A stretch of DNA of 64,000 nt from Coriobacteriaceae bacterium (GCA_902835305.1 CADFMD010000002.1:1-64000), one strand, 5' to 3'; numbered from the stretch's first letter, positions 44,020 to 53,456 are shown. Translations and numbers: made by a program. Notes: generated from the letters alone by a model not told the origin.

Positions 44020-45396
44020 TTAGAGCGTGATGATGTCCGAGATATCGAGGGCCTGAGCATCGGCGACATCGTGCGTGGCAAGCAACAGCATACGGCCGTC
44101 GAGCAGGTCGAGCACGGTCTTGGCCGTCGCATCGCGCGCGGAGGCATCCAGGCCGGTAAAGGGCTCGTCCAGAATAACGGCACAGCCGCCACACAGCAGG
44201 GCGCGGGCGATCTCGACGCGACGGCGCTGCCCGCCCGAAAGCTCGGCCACGCGAGCATGCACATCGATTCCCGGCACCAGCAGGCGCAGCAACGCCGCGG
44301 CGCTCGAAGCATCCACACGCGCATCGGCGCACACCAGCACGTTATCCAGCGCCGAGGCGGACTCGACCAAGCGTGCATCCTGAAACACCATCGAGCACGG
44401 CGCGCACTCCCCCGCTGCCAACGAAAGCAGCGTCGACTTGCCCATGCCCGAGGCGCCCATCACACAGATACGCCCGCCCGCGGGCACGTTGAGCACCAGA
44501 CCGTCCAGCGCCGGCGCCCAGGGCGCGCGATCGCCCACGGCAAGCGCAAGCTCCGCCGCAGTGCCATCGCTCACAGCCCCTGCACGCCCGCGAGCGCCGC
44601 GCCCATGCGCCCGCACGGCCGCGCGCCACGCCACGGGTCCCGAAACCCGCAGCAGCCACACCAGCACGCGCTCACACGCCCACGAGGCGGCAACGATCAG
44701 CACGGTCCACGCCAGCAGATCAGCCGTCTCGATCAAAAGCTTTGCCTGATAGATGCGCTCTCCCACGGTGCCCACCGCCATGCCGATGAGCTCCGCCGCC
44801 ACGCCGGCCTTCCAGCTCATGCCAATCACGGCCCGGGCACACGAAAGCACAAACGGCAGCACCTCGCGCCAGGTGTGGGCGCAAAACAGGCGCCAGCCGC
44901 GCACGCCATGCAGGCGAAACATCTGCTCCAGCGGCTTATCCACTTGCGCCAAGCCCTCGGCCAGCGAAAAATACACGCCCGGCAGCGCCATCAAAAAGAC
45001 GGCGGCGATGCTCACGCGCGCCGATCCCAGCCAGATAAGCAACAGGACCACCACGCAGGCGACCGGCGTCGCCTTTACAAACGACAGTGCCGGAGCCACC
45101 AGGTGCGCAAACGCCCGCGACCGTGATGAAATCCCGGCAAGTACGCCACCAAACACCGCGGCAAGCGCCAGCCCGCCCAGTATCCGCGCGCCCGAGCCCG
45201 CCAAAATCGCCCAGGTACCGCCATCGCACACCAGACGCAGCAGCGCCAAGGCAACAGCACCCGGCCCCGGCAAAATCAGCGGCTGCGCCACCAGCGCCGC
45301 CACCAGCATCCACACGGCAAGCCAAAAGGCGGCGACGGCACCTGCTGCCGCCACCGCCTTCACACGCTCTGTCATTTGTCGAGCAAACGCACGCAC
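44020..45396 (-). CDS. Fused ABC permease-ATPase of an SsuBC/TauBC-type importer
   Basis: 458 residues in one chain. Residues 1-255 are an inner-membrane permease of the nitrate/sulfonate/taurine type, with the EAA-like loop (MFRLHGVRGWRLF...LPFVLSCARAVIGMSWKAGVAAELIG). Residues 275-458 are an ATPase with Walker A GASGMGKSTLL, signature ELSGGQRRRVEIARALL, Walker B CAVILDEPFTGLD and H-loop ATHD. Fusion of these subunits is uncommon in this transporter class. The ATPase is short. It starts with GTG 3 nt after the lipoprotein stop and has GGAG 6 nt upstream. Last gene of the hydrogenase operon. Confidence 0.88.
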   Translation of the reverse strand: MRAFARQMTERVKAVAAAGAVAAFWLAVWMLVAALVAQPLILPGPGAVALALLRLVCDGGTWAILAGSGARILGGLALAAVFGGVLAGISSRSRAFAHLVAPALSFVKATPVACVVVLLLIWLGSARVSIAAVFLMALPGVYFSLAEGLAQVDKPLEQMFRLHGVRGWRLFCAHTWREVLPFVLSCARAVIGMSWKAGVAAELIGMAVGTVGERIYQAKLLIETADLLAWTVLIVAASWACERVLVWLLRVSGPVAWRAAVRAHGRGARGRAGAVSDGTAAELALAVGDRAPWAPALDGLVLNVPAGGRICVMGASGMGKSTLLSLAAGECAPCSMVFQDARLVESASALDNVLVCADARVDASSAAALLRLLVPGIDVHARVAELSGGQRRRVEIARALLCGGCAVILDEPFTGLDASARDATAKTVLDLLDGRMLLLATHDVADAQALDISDIITL

Positions 45397-45399
45397 GGG

Positions 45400-46458
45400 C
45401 TACTCCATGTAGTAGAAATCATCAGCCGGGAGCTTGCCGCCCACGGCGCTCGCATCCGCATCGGCCAGCACCTGCAGGTACCCACCGAGCGCCGCCTTCA
45501 TATCTTTCCCCGTCTGGCATACAAGCATGCACCAGGGAATCGCCTTCTCGGCGATCTTGGCGTTGTCCACGATGCCGGCATCGACCACGGCCTGCGCCCA
45601 GTCCGCCGGCGCCGCATTGACGGCCTTCACGCTCGCCGCATGGCAGCTCAAGAACTCCGCCACGGCCTCGGGATGTTCCTCGGCAAACGCGCGGCGCACC
45701 ACGGTCACGCCTGTCAGCAGGCGCGAGCCCGTGTCACCCGCCAGCTCGTCCCACACATCGGTCAGACTCACCGGTGCCGACAGCTTGCTCTCGCTCTTGG
45801 CGATGGCAGCGGTCTTGAACGGCTCCGGCAGCACGCCCACGGCGGACGGGTCGGCAAGCAGCGCCGACAGCACCTCGGTGGGCTCGCTCTTAAACTCGAG
45901 CGTCACCTGGCCGGTCAGGCCCGCGCGCTCCAGCAGGTAGTTCATGACGTACTCCGGCGTCGTGCCCTTGCCCGTCATGTAGACGGTGCGACCCGCCAGA
46001 TCGCCAAACGAGGCCACACTCGCATCGCCTGTCACCACATTCAGCACGCCCAGCGTGTTGATGTCGATGACCTGCACCGCGCCCTCGGTCTTGTTGTAGA
46101 GCACGCTCGCCACATTGGCGGGCACCAGGGCAATGTCGATATCGCCTTGAATGACCTTGGGCACAATCTCGTCGGCGGCAGTGTTGATCGCAAAGTCGAA
46201 CTCATTGTCCGTCTCGCCATCGGCAGCCTGGTCCATAAACTGCACCAGGCCAATCGAGGTCGGCCCCTTGAGCGAGGCGACGTGTACCTCGACCGGCTCG
46301 ACAGCAGAACCGCCCGCAGCAGACCCGGCAGCCGAGCCCGCGGCGGACCCGGCACCGGCAGCCCCGCCGCCACAGCCCGCGAGCGCAAGCGACAGGGCGC
46401 CCGCGGCGAGCGCCGAGGCAAACCCCCGGCGCGACATTTCAAAATCAAACGCGCGCAT
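45400..46458 (-). CDS. ABC transporter substrate-binding lipoprotein (NMT1/SsuA-like)
   Basis: 352 residues. A twin-Arg-like start (MSRRGF), a hydrophobic stretch and the lipobox LALAGCG mark a lipoprotein, followed by a Gly/Ala/Ser linker. The mature part resembles NMT1/SsuA periplasmic proteins (DIDIALVPANVASVLYN; NTLGVLNVVTG; VGVLPEPFKTAAIAK). The ligand is unknown; this class binds sulfonates, thiamine precursors and similar molecules. The start is 2 nt after the hydrogenase stop and is followed by the fused permease-ATPase, so all are probably co-transcribed. Confidence 0.9.
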   Translation of the reverse strand: MRAFDFEMSRRGFASALAAGALSLALAGCGGGAAGAGSAAGSAAGSAAGGSAVEPVEVHVASLKGPTSIGLVQFMDQAADGETDNEFDFAINTAADEIVPKVIQGDIDIALVPANVASVLYNKTEGAVQVIDINTLGVLNVVTGDASVASFGDLAGRTVYMTGKGTTPEYVMNYLLERAGLTGQVTLEFKSEPTEVLSALLADPSAVGVLPEPFKTAAIAKSESKLSAPVSLTDVWDELAGDTGSRLLTGVTVVRRAFAEEHPEAVAEFLSCHAASVKAVNAAPADWAQAVVDAGIVDNAKIAEKAIPWCMLVCQTGKDMKAALGGYLQVLADADASAVGGKLPADDFYYME

Positions 46459-46460
46459 CG

Positions 46461-48272
46461 CTAGCACGTCCCCTCGTTAGGCATCGCCCATGCGTGATGA
46501 TCGGTATGCAGCAATTCCTCGGCCAGCGGCGAGAGCGGCGCACCCAAGAACTCGCTATAGCACGCCTGAACATCGGGATTCTCGTGCGAGAAGCGAATCT
46601 CGGCGTTCGCATCGAGGCCCCAGAGCACCTGGCCACGCTCGGCCGCCAGCTCGCAGCCGTCATGGATGGGCTGACCGCCGCCACCGACGCAGCCGCCCGG
46701 GCACGCCATGACCTCGACGAAGTCATAGCTCACACGGCCGTCGCGAATCGCGTCGAGTAGGCGGGCGGCGTTGCCCAGCCCGTGCGCCACGGCGACGCGC
46801 ACCTTGGTGCCATCGATATCGGCCACGGCCTCCTTCCAGCCATCGAGTCCGCGCACGTCGGTAAAGAAATCGGCATCCGGGTTCTTGCCCGTCACCAGGT
46901 AATATGCCGAGCGCACGGCGGCCTCCATCACGCCGCCCGTGGCGCCAAAGATCACACCCGCGCCCGTGCCAAAGCCCAGCGGCGTATCGAGCGGCTCCTC
47001 GACCAGCGTGTCAACGCTCACGTGGCTCGCGCGGATCATGCGTACCATCTCGCGCACCGTCAGTGCAACGTCCACGTCGGGCGCACCGTCCTCGCCCACC
47101 ATGCTCGGCAGCGCGCACTCGGCCTTCTTGGCCGTGCACGGCATCACGGACACCACGAACAGGCGCTCGGGCTCCACGCCCAGCACCTTGGCGTAATAGG
47201 TCTTGGCGATGGCGCCGAACATCTGCTGCGGCGACTTGGACGTGGACAGGCTGTCGACAAACTCCGGGTAGCGCGCCCTTACAAAGCGCACCCAGCCCGG
47301 GCAGCAGCTCGTAAACATGGGCCAGCCGCGACTGTTACCCTCGCCCTTGGCGGCAGCGCCTAGGCGCTCGATCAGCTCGGAGCCCTCCTCCATAATGGTG
47401 AGATCGGCCGAGAAATCGGTGTCGAACACATACTCAAAGCCCACGCGGCGCAGCGCGCAGGCCAGGCGCTCAACGGTGGCATCCTCGCGCGGAATACCGA
47501 GCTCCTCACCCCAGGCGGTGCGCACGGCCGGCGCTATCTGCACCAGCACGGTCTTATCGGGATCGGCGAGAGCATCGAACACGGTCTCGGTGTCGTCACG
47601 CTCGCGCAGGGCGCCCGTCGGGCAATGCGTAATGCACTGGCCGCACGCGACACAATCGGTCTTGCCGATCGGCGCGCGCCCGCGGGTACCCACGGCGGTA
47701 TGCGTGGCGCGGTTGGTCAGGTCCCAAATCCCCAGGCCCTGCACACTCTCGCACACCTTGATGCAGCGCATGCATTTAATGCACTTGTCGTTTTCGCGGA
47801 TGATGGGAAAATCGAAATCCCAGCCCTCGCCCGCCAAATGCCTTTGATACGGCAGATAGAAAATGCCCAGGTCATTGGCGATGGTCTGCAGGTTGCAGTT
47901 GCCGCTGCGCACGCAGCTCGTGCACTGCGAATCGTGCTGGGACAGCAGCAGCTGCACGTTGGTTCGACGAGCCTCGCGGGCCTTGGGGCTGTTGGTGCGG
48001 ACCACCATGCCGTCGAGCACGTAGTTGTTGCAGGCGGCAACCAGCTGGTCACAGCCCTCGACCTCGACCACGCACACGCGGCAGCCGCCGATCTCGTTTA
48101 GATCGCGCAGATAGCACAGGGTGGGAATCTGAATGCCGACGGACTTGGCCGCATCCAGGATCGTGGTATGCTCAGGAACCACGACCTCGCAATTATCGAT
48201 AGTGAGCTTGACCATATTGAGTGCTCCGCTTTCGGTGTTGTCGCTGACAGTGGGGTTGTAGAGCTCTACCAT
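46461..48272 (-). CDS. [FeFe] hydrogenase catalytic subunit (HndD/HydA-like)
   Basis: About 603 residues. Domain order is: 2Fe-2S ferredoxin (TLCYLRDLNEIGGCRVCVVEV), His-Cys cluster (HDSQCTSCVRSGNC), two 4Fe-4S clusters (CIKCMRCIKVC; CVACGQCITHC), then the H-cluster domain with L1 TSCCPGW, L2 MPCTAKKAEC and L3 ACPGGCVGGGGQP. The H-cluster ligands are intact, so it should be active in H2 formation or uptake. The start at 48272 overlaps the upstream stop (ATGGTAG) with GGGAGG 8 nt before. An internal ATG at 48215 fits the usual family start and cannot be excluded. Maturases HydEFG are not in the window. Confidence 0.94.
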   Translation of the reverse strand: MVELYNPTVSDNTESGALNMVKLTIDNCEVVVPEHTTILDAAKSVGIQIPTLCYLRDLNEIGGCRVCVVEVEGCDQLVAACNNYVLDGMVVRTNSPKAREARRTNVQLLLSQHDSQCTSCVRSGNCNLQTIANDLGIFYLPYQRHLAGEGWDFDFPIIRENDKCIKCMRCIKVCESVQGLGIWDLTNRATHTAVGTRGRAPIGKTDCVACGQCITHCPTGALRERDDTETVFDALADPDKTVLVQIAPAVRTAWGEELGIPREDATVERLACALRRVGFEYVFDTDFSADLTIMEEGSELIERLGAAAKGEGNSRGWPMFTSCCPGWVRFVRARYPEFVDSLSTSKSPQQMFGAIAKTYYAKVLGVEPERLFVVSVMPCTAKKAECALPSMVGEDGAPDVDVALTVREMVRMIRASHVSVDTLVEEPLDTPLGFGTGAGVIFGATGGVMEAAVRSAYYLVTGKNPDADFFTDVRGLDGWKEAVADIDGTKVRVAVAHGLGNAARLLDAIRDGRVSYDFVEVMACPGGCVGGGGQPIHDGCELAAERGQVLWGLDANAEIRFSHENPDVQACYSEFLGAPLSPLAEELLHTDHHAWAMPNEGTC

Positions 48273-50098
48273 TCCAGGTTCCTCCCTCCGCGGAACGCGC
48301 CAAAGCCAAAGTGATCGCAACGCAGGCAGCGGCTCGCCTCTTGGCGCGCCTCCTGCTCGGTGAGACCCTGCTCGACCAGATTCCAATCGTGGATACGCTC
48401 GCCGGCCTCGCGCTCGCCCAGCTCGCAGCGGCCACACTCATGCTTGCCCTTAAACTGAACGGTCGGCAGCTCGACCTCGAGCTTGATCTTGTGATCGAAG
48501 CCCAGGTAGTGGTCGATGTTTGCCGAAGCCACGCGGCCGGCATTGATAGCGCGGATGACGGTGGCGGGGCCGGTCTGGCAGTCGCCGCCGCTAAAGAGGC
48601 CATTAAAGTTGGGCACGGCGCCGTCCAAATCGGTGACGATGCAGCCCCACTTGCAGGCAATGCCCATCTCCTCAAACGGTTTGGAATCGATGTCCTGGCC
48701 GATGGCGACGAACACGCGCTCGCAGGGGATGACGCGCTCGGACGTGGCGGCGGCACGCGGAGCCGGACGACCGCGGCGAGGCTCGCCGATAATCTGCGGC
48801 TGCACGCGCAGGCCGTTCACGCGACCGTCCTCGCCCGTCTCGATGGCGAGCGGGGCCGTCAGCTCCAGCACCTCGCAGCCCTCGGCCTGGGCACCGGCAA
48901 TCTCGGCGTCCTGGGCCGTCATATCGCAGATGCGGCGGCGGTAGACAATGCTCACCTTTTCGGCACCGCAGCGCACGGCAGAGCGAGCCACGTCCATGGC
49001 CACGTTGCCGCCGCCGATGACGCACACGCGCTGGCCGCTCAGGTCGGGCAGCTCGTCGTCACCGATGGCGCGCAGCATCTTGACGGCCGACTCCACGCCG
49101 GGCGCCTCTTCGCCCGGAAGGCCGAGCTTCTTGTCATTGTGGGCACCGATGGCCAGGTAGACGGCATCGAACTCGTCGCGCAGGCGGACAAGCTCCTCGC
49201 CGTTCACGGAGTGGTCGAGTTCCGCATCGATGCCGGCGCTCAAGATCCAGTCGATCTCGGCCTGCAAGCGCTCGCGCGGCAGACGATAGCTGGGGATGCC
49301 GTAGCGCAGCATGCCGCCCAGGTGGTGGCGCTGCTCAAAGATGGTCACCTTATGGCCCATCACGGCCAGGTAGTAGGCGCAGGAAAGGCCGGCCGGGCCG
49401 CCGCCGATCACAGCAACGCGCTTACCGGTGTTGTCCACTACATGCGGCTTGTGGTCGTTGAGGTCACTGTGCTCAACGGCAAAACGCTTGAGGGCGAGGA
49501 TGTTCATGGGGTCGTCGACCATGCCACGGCGACAGTGCATCTCGCAGGGATGCTCGCACACCAGGCCGCAGACGAGCGGCAGCGGGTTGTTCTTGCGGAT
49601 GACCTTGACGGCATCAGCATAGCGGCCGGCCTCGACGAGCGAAATGTAACCGGGAATGTCGACGTGCGCCGGGCAGCCCGAGACACACGGAACGCGGGCC
49701 TCGCGATCAAAGCCGCAGGAATGCTCACGGATGTGGTGCTCAAAGTCATCACGGAAGCCACGAATAGCCGTGAGTGCCATGGCGCCGGCCTCGTAACCGA
49801 TGGCGCAGTCACTCGAAAGGTAGATAGTGCGGGCCGTGCGCTCAATCAGGTTGAGCGTGGACTCGTCGGCGCGGCCCTCGAGCACATCGGCAAGCAGGTC
49901 GCTCAGCGCGCTCAGGCCCACGCGACAGGGCGTGCACTTGCCGCAGCTCTGGGTGGAGCACAGGTTGACGAGCGCTGCCGTAAACTCCACGGGACACGGG
50001 GCGAGCGAGCTCACCGCCAGACGACGTCCGAGCGCATCGTGCAGGTCGTCCATGACGGCCTGAGCGTGGCTGCGTTCCATTACATGCAGTCGAGCCAT
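48266..50098 (-). CDS. NuoF-tail/GltD-like NAD(P)H:acceptor oxidoreductase fused protein
   Basis: 610 residues. The N-terminus has the 4Fe-4S motif of NuoF/HndC (SCGKCTPCR, 51-59) but no FMN/NADH Rossmann part. A GltD/NfnB-like flavoprotein follows, with Cys motifs PCVSGCPAH and CGLVCEHPCEMHC, FAD loop VIGGGPAGLSCAYYL, NADPH loop VIGGGNVAMDVARS, and second FAD block GLFSGGDCQTGPATVIRAI. More cysteines near the C-terminus (CGRCELGE; CLRCDHFG) may bind another cluster. It probably passes electrons between NAD(P)H and the hydrogenase, possibly by bifurcation (inference). The start has GAGGGG 5 nt upstream. Confidence 0.88.
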   Translation of the reverse strand: MARLHVMERSHAQAVMDDLHDALGRRLAVSSLAPCPVEFTAALVNLCSTQSCGKCTPCRVGLSALSDLLADVLEGRADESTLNLIERTARTIYLSSDCAIGYEAGAMALTAIRGFRDDFEHHIREHSCGFDREARVPCVSGCPAHVDIPGYISLVEAGRYADAVKVIRKNNPLPLVCGLVCEHPCEMHCRRGMVDDPMNILALKRFAVEHSDLNDHKPHVVDNTGKRVAVIGGGPAGLSCAYYLAVMGHKVTIFEQRHHLGGMLRYGIPSYRLPRERLQAEIDWILSAGIDAELDHSVNGEELVRLRDEFDAVYLAIGAHNDKKLGLPGEEAPGVESAVKMLRAIGDDELPDLSGQRVCVIGGGNVAMDVARSAVRCGAEKVSIVYRRRICDMTAQDAEIAGAQAEGCEVLELTAPLAIETGEDGRVNGLRVQPQIIGEPRRGRPAPRAAATSERVIPCERVFVAIGQDIDSKPFEEMGIACKWGCIVTDLDGAVPNFNGLFSGGDCQTGPATVIRAINAGRVASANIDHYLGFDHKIKLEVELPTVQFKGKHECGRCELGEREAGERIHDWNLVEQGLTEQEARQEASRCLRCDHFGFGAFRGGRNLEW

Positions 50099-50162
50099 AA
50101 GATCCCCTCTCACATGGCAGCCCGGAGGCGAGGCCGGGCGAAATTGCTACACGCACAACACT

Positions 50163-50183
50163 GACCTAAAAAGTTGTTAGGTC
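50163..50183 (-). promoter_or_regulatory. Dyad upstream of the hydrogenase operon
   Basis: GACCTAA-N7-TTAGGTC is a perfect 7+7 inverted repeat 65 nt upstream of the first gene. It does not resemble the Rex consensus. It is plausibly an operator; the regulator is unknown. Confidence 0.45.
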
Positions 50184-50285
50184 TCAACGCAGTTCGGCAG
50201 GCGGCATGAAATGTCACCCTCAGCGGTGAAATAGAACATTACCGCAGATAAATGCCATATTTGATAAAACGCGTTACCAAATGAC

Positions 50286-50321
50286 AATGCCCCGTCCACG
50301 CAATCACGTGGACGGGGCATT
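50286..50321 (-). terminator. Terminator of the alpha-glucoside PTS operon
   Basis: A perfect 15-bp stem AATGCCCCGTCCACG / CGTGGACGGGGCATT with a 6-nt loop lies 33 nt past the GH4 stop. The T tract is poor (GTCATTT), but the stem is strong. Confidence 0.75.
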
Positions 50322-50354
50322 ACTCTAGGTATGCGGCCAGCGACCCTGTTGCTT

Positions 50355-51737
50355 TTACTTAAGCTCGGGCCAGTAACCCTTGTTGGCCTCGATCATGTCG
50401 TCGAGAACCTCCTTGGCGACCTTCATCGAAGGCACGGTCTTGTTCAGCGTAAAGGCCTTGAGCGCCTTCTCGTAAGAACCCTCGATCGTAGCCTCGACCA
50501 CGAGCTTCTCGGAGTTCAGCTGCTGCATCATGAGGCCCTGCTGGAACAGAGGAATGTTGTCGCGGCTGATGACCTCGGGGCCGTTCTTGCCAATGTAGGC
50601 AGGCAGCTCGACCATGGCGTCATAGGGCATGTTGGGGATAGCGCCCTTGTTCTCGCAAATGACCAGGAAGCGCTGCTTGGTGTCGTTCTTCAGAGCGATG
50701 GCCAGGTCGGCAATCCAGTCGCCGTGGCTGCCCGCATAGAACGTGCTCTCGTCGATCTCGCCCGTCTTCTCGTAGTGATCGATGCCGTCGAAGAGGTTCT
50801 TCTCGCGCGTTTCCTCAACCTCGTTAGCACGGGTGCGCTCGGGGTTGGAATGCTCGACGAACTCCTTCTGCTGCAGGTAGTAGTTCAGATACGTGTTGGG
50901 CAGGTACTCCGGGAAGCACTCCATGATCTCGTACTCGCCCTTCCAGACGTAGTACCAGCTGCCCTTGGTGTGGCGATTCTGCTCGGGGTGCTCGTCGGCG
51001 GTCTCCTCGGGCTTCTTTGCCATGAGCGAGCCCATGCCCTTGAGGTAGGAGTCGGGCAGCAGGATCTGATGCTCCTTGATGTACTCGCGCAGCTGCGGGA
51101 GCACCTCCTCGCCCTTATGGCGGATCGAGGTGAACCAACCAAAGTGGTTGAGGCCAAAGTAATCGTACTCGACATCCTTCTTGTCGATATCGAGCGCGGC
51201 GCAAACCACGTCGATGATCGCGATCGGCATGTCGCAGATGTTGATGATGCGAGCGTTGGGACGCAGGACGCGGCAGCCCTCGGAGACGATGGCAGCGGGG
51301 TTGGAGTAGTTGAGAATCCAGTAGTCCTTCTTGGCGTACTTCTCAACGTCATCGATCAGCTCGACCATGGGGAAGATGGTGCGCATGCCGTAGGCAAGGC
51401 CGCCGCAACCGCAGGTCTCCTGACCCACGCAGCCGTGACGCAGCGGAATCTTCTCGTCCTGCTCGCGCATGGCATAGCCGCCCACGCGCATCTGGGCAAA
51501 CACGAAGCTCGCGTCGGTAAAAGCCGTCTTTTTGTCGGTGGTCACCGTGAGCTTGATGTCCAGGCCGAGGTCCTCGTGCAGAATCCAGTCCACGAGCACG
51601 CCGATCTTGCGCTGGCGCTCCTCGTTGATGTCGTACAGACGAATCTCGTCAACGTCGAGCTCGTCCTTGCGCAGGGCAATGGACTTGACGATGCCGGGGG
51701 TAAAGGTGGATCCGCCACCACACAGAGTAATGATCAT
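50355..51737 (-). CDS. 6-phospho-alpha-glucosidase, GH4 family
   Basis: 460 residues, closely resembling MalH/AglB. GH4 enzymes need NAD+ and Mn2+ and act by redox elimination on phosphorylated disaccharides. The NAD loop is ITLCGGGSTFTPGIV, the metal ligands are in NICDMPI (Cys) and GLNHFGW (His), and VGQETCGCGGLAYGMR and the end DDMIEANKGYWPELK are MalH-like. Its gene starts 3 nt after the EIICB stop, with AAGGAG upstream, so it hydrolyses the sugar phosphate made by that transporter. It is probably specific for alpha-glucosides such as maltose-6-phosphate. Confidence 0.92.
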   Translation of the reverse strand: MIITLCGGGSTFTPGIVKSIALRKDELDVDEIRLYDINEERQRKIGVLVDWILHEDLGLDIKLTVTTDKKTAFTDASFVFAQMRVGGYAMREQDEKIPLRHGCVGQETCGCGGLAYGMRTIFPMVELIDDVEKYAKKDYWILNYSNPAAIVSEGCRVLRPNARIINICDMPIAIIDVVCAALDIDKKDVEYDYFGLNHFGWFTSIRHKGEEVLPQLREYIKEHQILLPDSYLKGMGSLMAKKPEETADEHPEQNRHTKGSWYYVWKGEYEIMECFPEYLPNTYLNYYLQQKEFVEHSNPERTRANEVEETREKNLFDGIDHYEKTGEIDESTFYAGSHGDWIADLAIALKNDTKQRFLVICENKGAIPNMPYDAMVELPAYIGKNGPEVISRDNIPLFQQGLMMQQLNSEKLVVEATIEGSYEKALKAFTLNKTVPSMKVAKEVLDDMIEANKGYWPELK

Positions 51738-51740
51738 TGT

Positions 51741-53357
51741 TTACTGCTCCTTCTCAATTGCGTTTTCGACCTTGTCGCGCATCTCGGCGACCTTCATGCC
51801 AAAGATGATCTGGATATTGTTGCCGTTGCGGTTGATGCCGCTGTTGGGCACGTGGTTGATGAGGCTCTCATCGATGAGGTCCGGGTTCTTAACGTTCACG
51901 CGGAGACGCGTAAAGCAGTTCTCGAGCTCCTCGATGTTGTCCTTGCCGCCAAGACCTGCGACCAGGTCGGCAATGCCCGCATCGACGCCCTCTGCAGGAG
52001 CTGCGGCAACAGCGCCCTGCTTCACCGCGACAGACGCGGCGGCCTCGCCCTCGGCAACGGACTCGGCGAGCTCGGACTCCTCCTCGCGACCAGGCGTGTG
52101 GAGGTTGAGCTTCTTAATAAGGAAGGTGAAGAGGAAGAAGTACAGAGCGGCGTTGACGACTCCGAGCACCAGCATAACCGGCCAGTTGGTCTTGTCGACA
52201 CCAAGAACCAGGTTGGAAACCACGATGTTGATGATGCCGCCTGCAGTCGAAGCGGGCACGGAGAGGACCTTGAGCAGGACCAGGAAGATGCCGGAAAGAA
52301 CCGAGTGGACGACAAAGAGCACGGGAGCGGCAAAGACAAAGAGGAAGTCCATGGGCTCGGTCACGCAGGAGAGCACGGCGGTGATGATCAGCGGGATGAT
52401 AACGGCCTTGGTCTTATCCTTGTTCCCCTTGTAAGCGGTGAAGATAAAGGCGAAACCGATACCGATGTAGGGCCACAGGTTGTTGAAGGTATAGCTGTTG
52501 AAGTAGGTGCTATCGGAGAAGGGCTGGCCCGTCATTGCCATCTCGGCGACACGGATGGGATAGGCGCCGGCGATAACCTGATCGCCCAGCGTAAGGGTGC
52601 CGCCCACATCGGAGAACTGGAACGGGGTGTAGATGAGGTGGTGCAGACCGGTGGGAACGAGCAGCTTGTTGAGCATGCCGTAGATAAACAGGCCAATGTT
52701 GCCCGACTCCTTAATGATGCCGGCAACGGAGGAGATGGCACCCTGAACCGGAGGCCAAACGATGCAGAAGCCAGCGCCCATGATCCAGGAGATGATGATC
52801 ATGATCAGGAACGGGAAGCGAACGCCCGAGAACATCGAAAGGGCAATGGGGAACTGCTTGTTCGAGTACTTGTTGAACACGGCACCGGTGATGCAACCAA
52901 GAATGATGCCGCCAAACACGCCGGTATCGAGCACCTGAATGCCCATAACGGTGCTCTGGCCGGTTCCGGTAAGGCCGAGCATCCCGCTCGCCTCGGCAAG
53001 AGAACCGGTGGCGTTGAGCACGATGTTATTGGCCTGCAGGAACAGGAAGAACGACATCAGGGCGATAAGCGAAGCATGACCCTTGTTCTTCTTTGCCATG
53101 GCGCCGGCGATGCCCACGCAGAACAGAATCGAGAGGTTGTTGATGATAAACATCAGCGACTGATAGACAACGGCGCCCACAAGCTGGAACGGACCGGAGC
53201 CCAGCACAGGAATCACGGCGCAGATGGTCTTGTTGGTCAGAATAATGCCCACGATGAGCAGAATGCCGGCAACCGAGAGATACATCATCGGCTGAACGAT
53301 TGACTTCGCGAACACCTCCAACGGCGCTTTGAAATTGAACTTCTTTTTTGCGGTCAT
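51741..53357 (-). CDS. PTS alpha-glucoside transporter subunit EIICB
   Basis: 538 residues. The EIIC membrane domain (about 1-400; KSIVQPMMYLSVAGILLIVG; LLVPTGLHHLIYTPFQF; VTEPMDFLFVFAAPVLFVVHS) is joined through an Ala/Glu-rich linker to EIIB, whose phosphorylated Cys is in ENCFTRLRVNV (Cys 481). It takes up and phosphorylates glucosides, with phosphate supplied by the EIIA encoded two genes upstream. The start at 53357 has GGGGAG upstream. The similarity is to AglA/MalX-type permeases. Confidence 0.93.
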   Translation of the reverse strand: MTAKKKFNFKAPLEVFAKSIVQPMMYLSVAGILLIVGIILTNKTICAVIPVLGSGPFQLVGAVVYQSLMFIINNLSILFCVGIAGAMAKKNKGHASLIALMSFFLFLQANNIVLNATGSLAEASGMLGLTGTGQSTVMGIQVLDTGVFGGIILGCITGAVFNKYSNKQFPIALSMFSGVRFPFLIMIIISWIMGAGFCIVWPPVQGAISSVAGIIKESGNIGLFIYGMLNKLLVPTGLHHLIYTPFQFSDVGGTLTLGDQVIAGAYPIRVAEMAMTGQPFSDSTYFNSYTFNNLWPYIGIGFAFIFTAYKGNKDKTKAVIIPLIITAVLSCVTEPMDFLFVFAAPVLFVVHSVLSGIFLVLLKVLSVPASTAGGIINIVVSNLVLGVDKTNWPVMLVLGVVNAALYFFLFTFLIKKLNLHTPGREEESELAESVAEGEAAASVAVKQGAVAAAPAEGVDAGIADLVAGLGGKDNIEELENCFTRLRVNVKNPDLIDESLINHVPNSGINRNGNNIQIIFGMKVAEMRDKVENAIEKEQ

Positions 53358-53397
53358 AGCGGTACTCCCCTTCCTTTTCCGCAAATTGAGATAGGTG

Positions 53398-53449
53398 TGC
53401 CCTGGGCAAGACCGTAAGCCTTGCCTTATATCAATCGATGTGTGGGCAC
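53398..53449 (-). promoter_or_regulatory. Nested stem-loop between antiterminator gene and EIICB
   Basis: On the transcript, GTGCCC...GGGCAC encloses an inner GGCAAG-N9-CTTGCC hairpin in the 99-nt gap inside the operon. It could be an RNA target for the upstream BglG-type protein or a processing site. It has no clear T tract. Confidence 0.4.
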
Positions 53450-53456
53450 GTTATGC

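Noticed and set aside
50331..53303. 990-codon open frame on the plus strand across the GH4 and EIICB genes
   Set aside because: It is antisense to two well-recognised genes in high-GC DNA. Its translation is low-complexity and matches no family; such shadows are expected with GC-rich codons.
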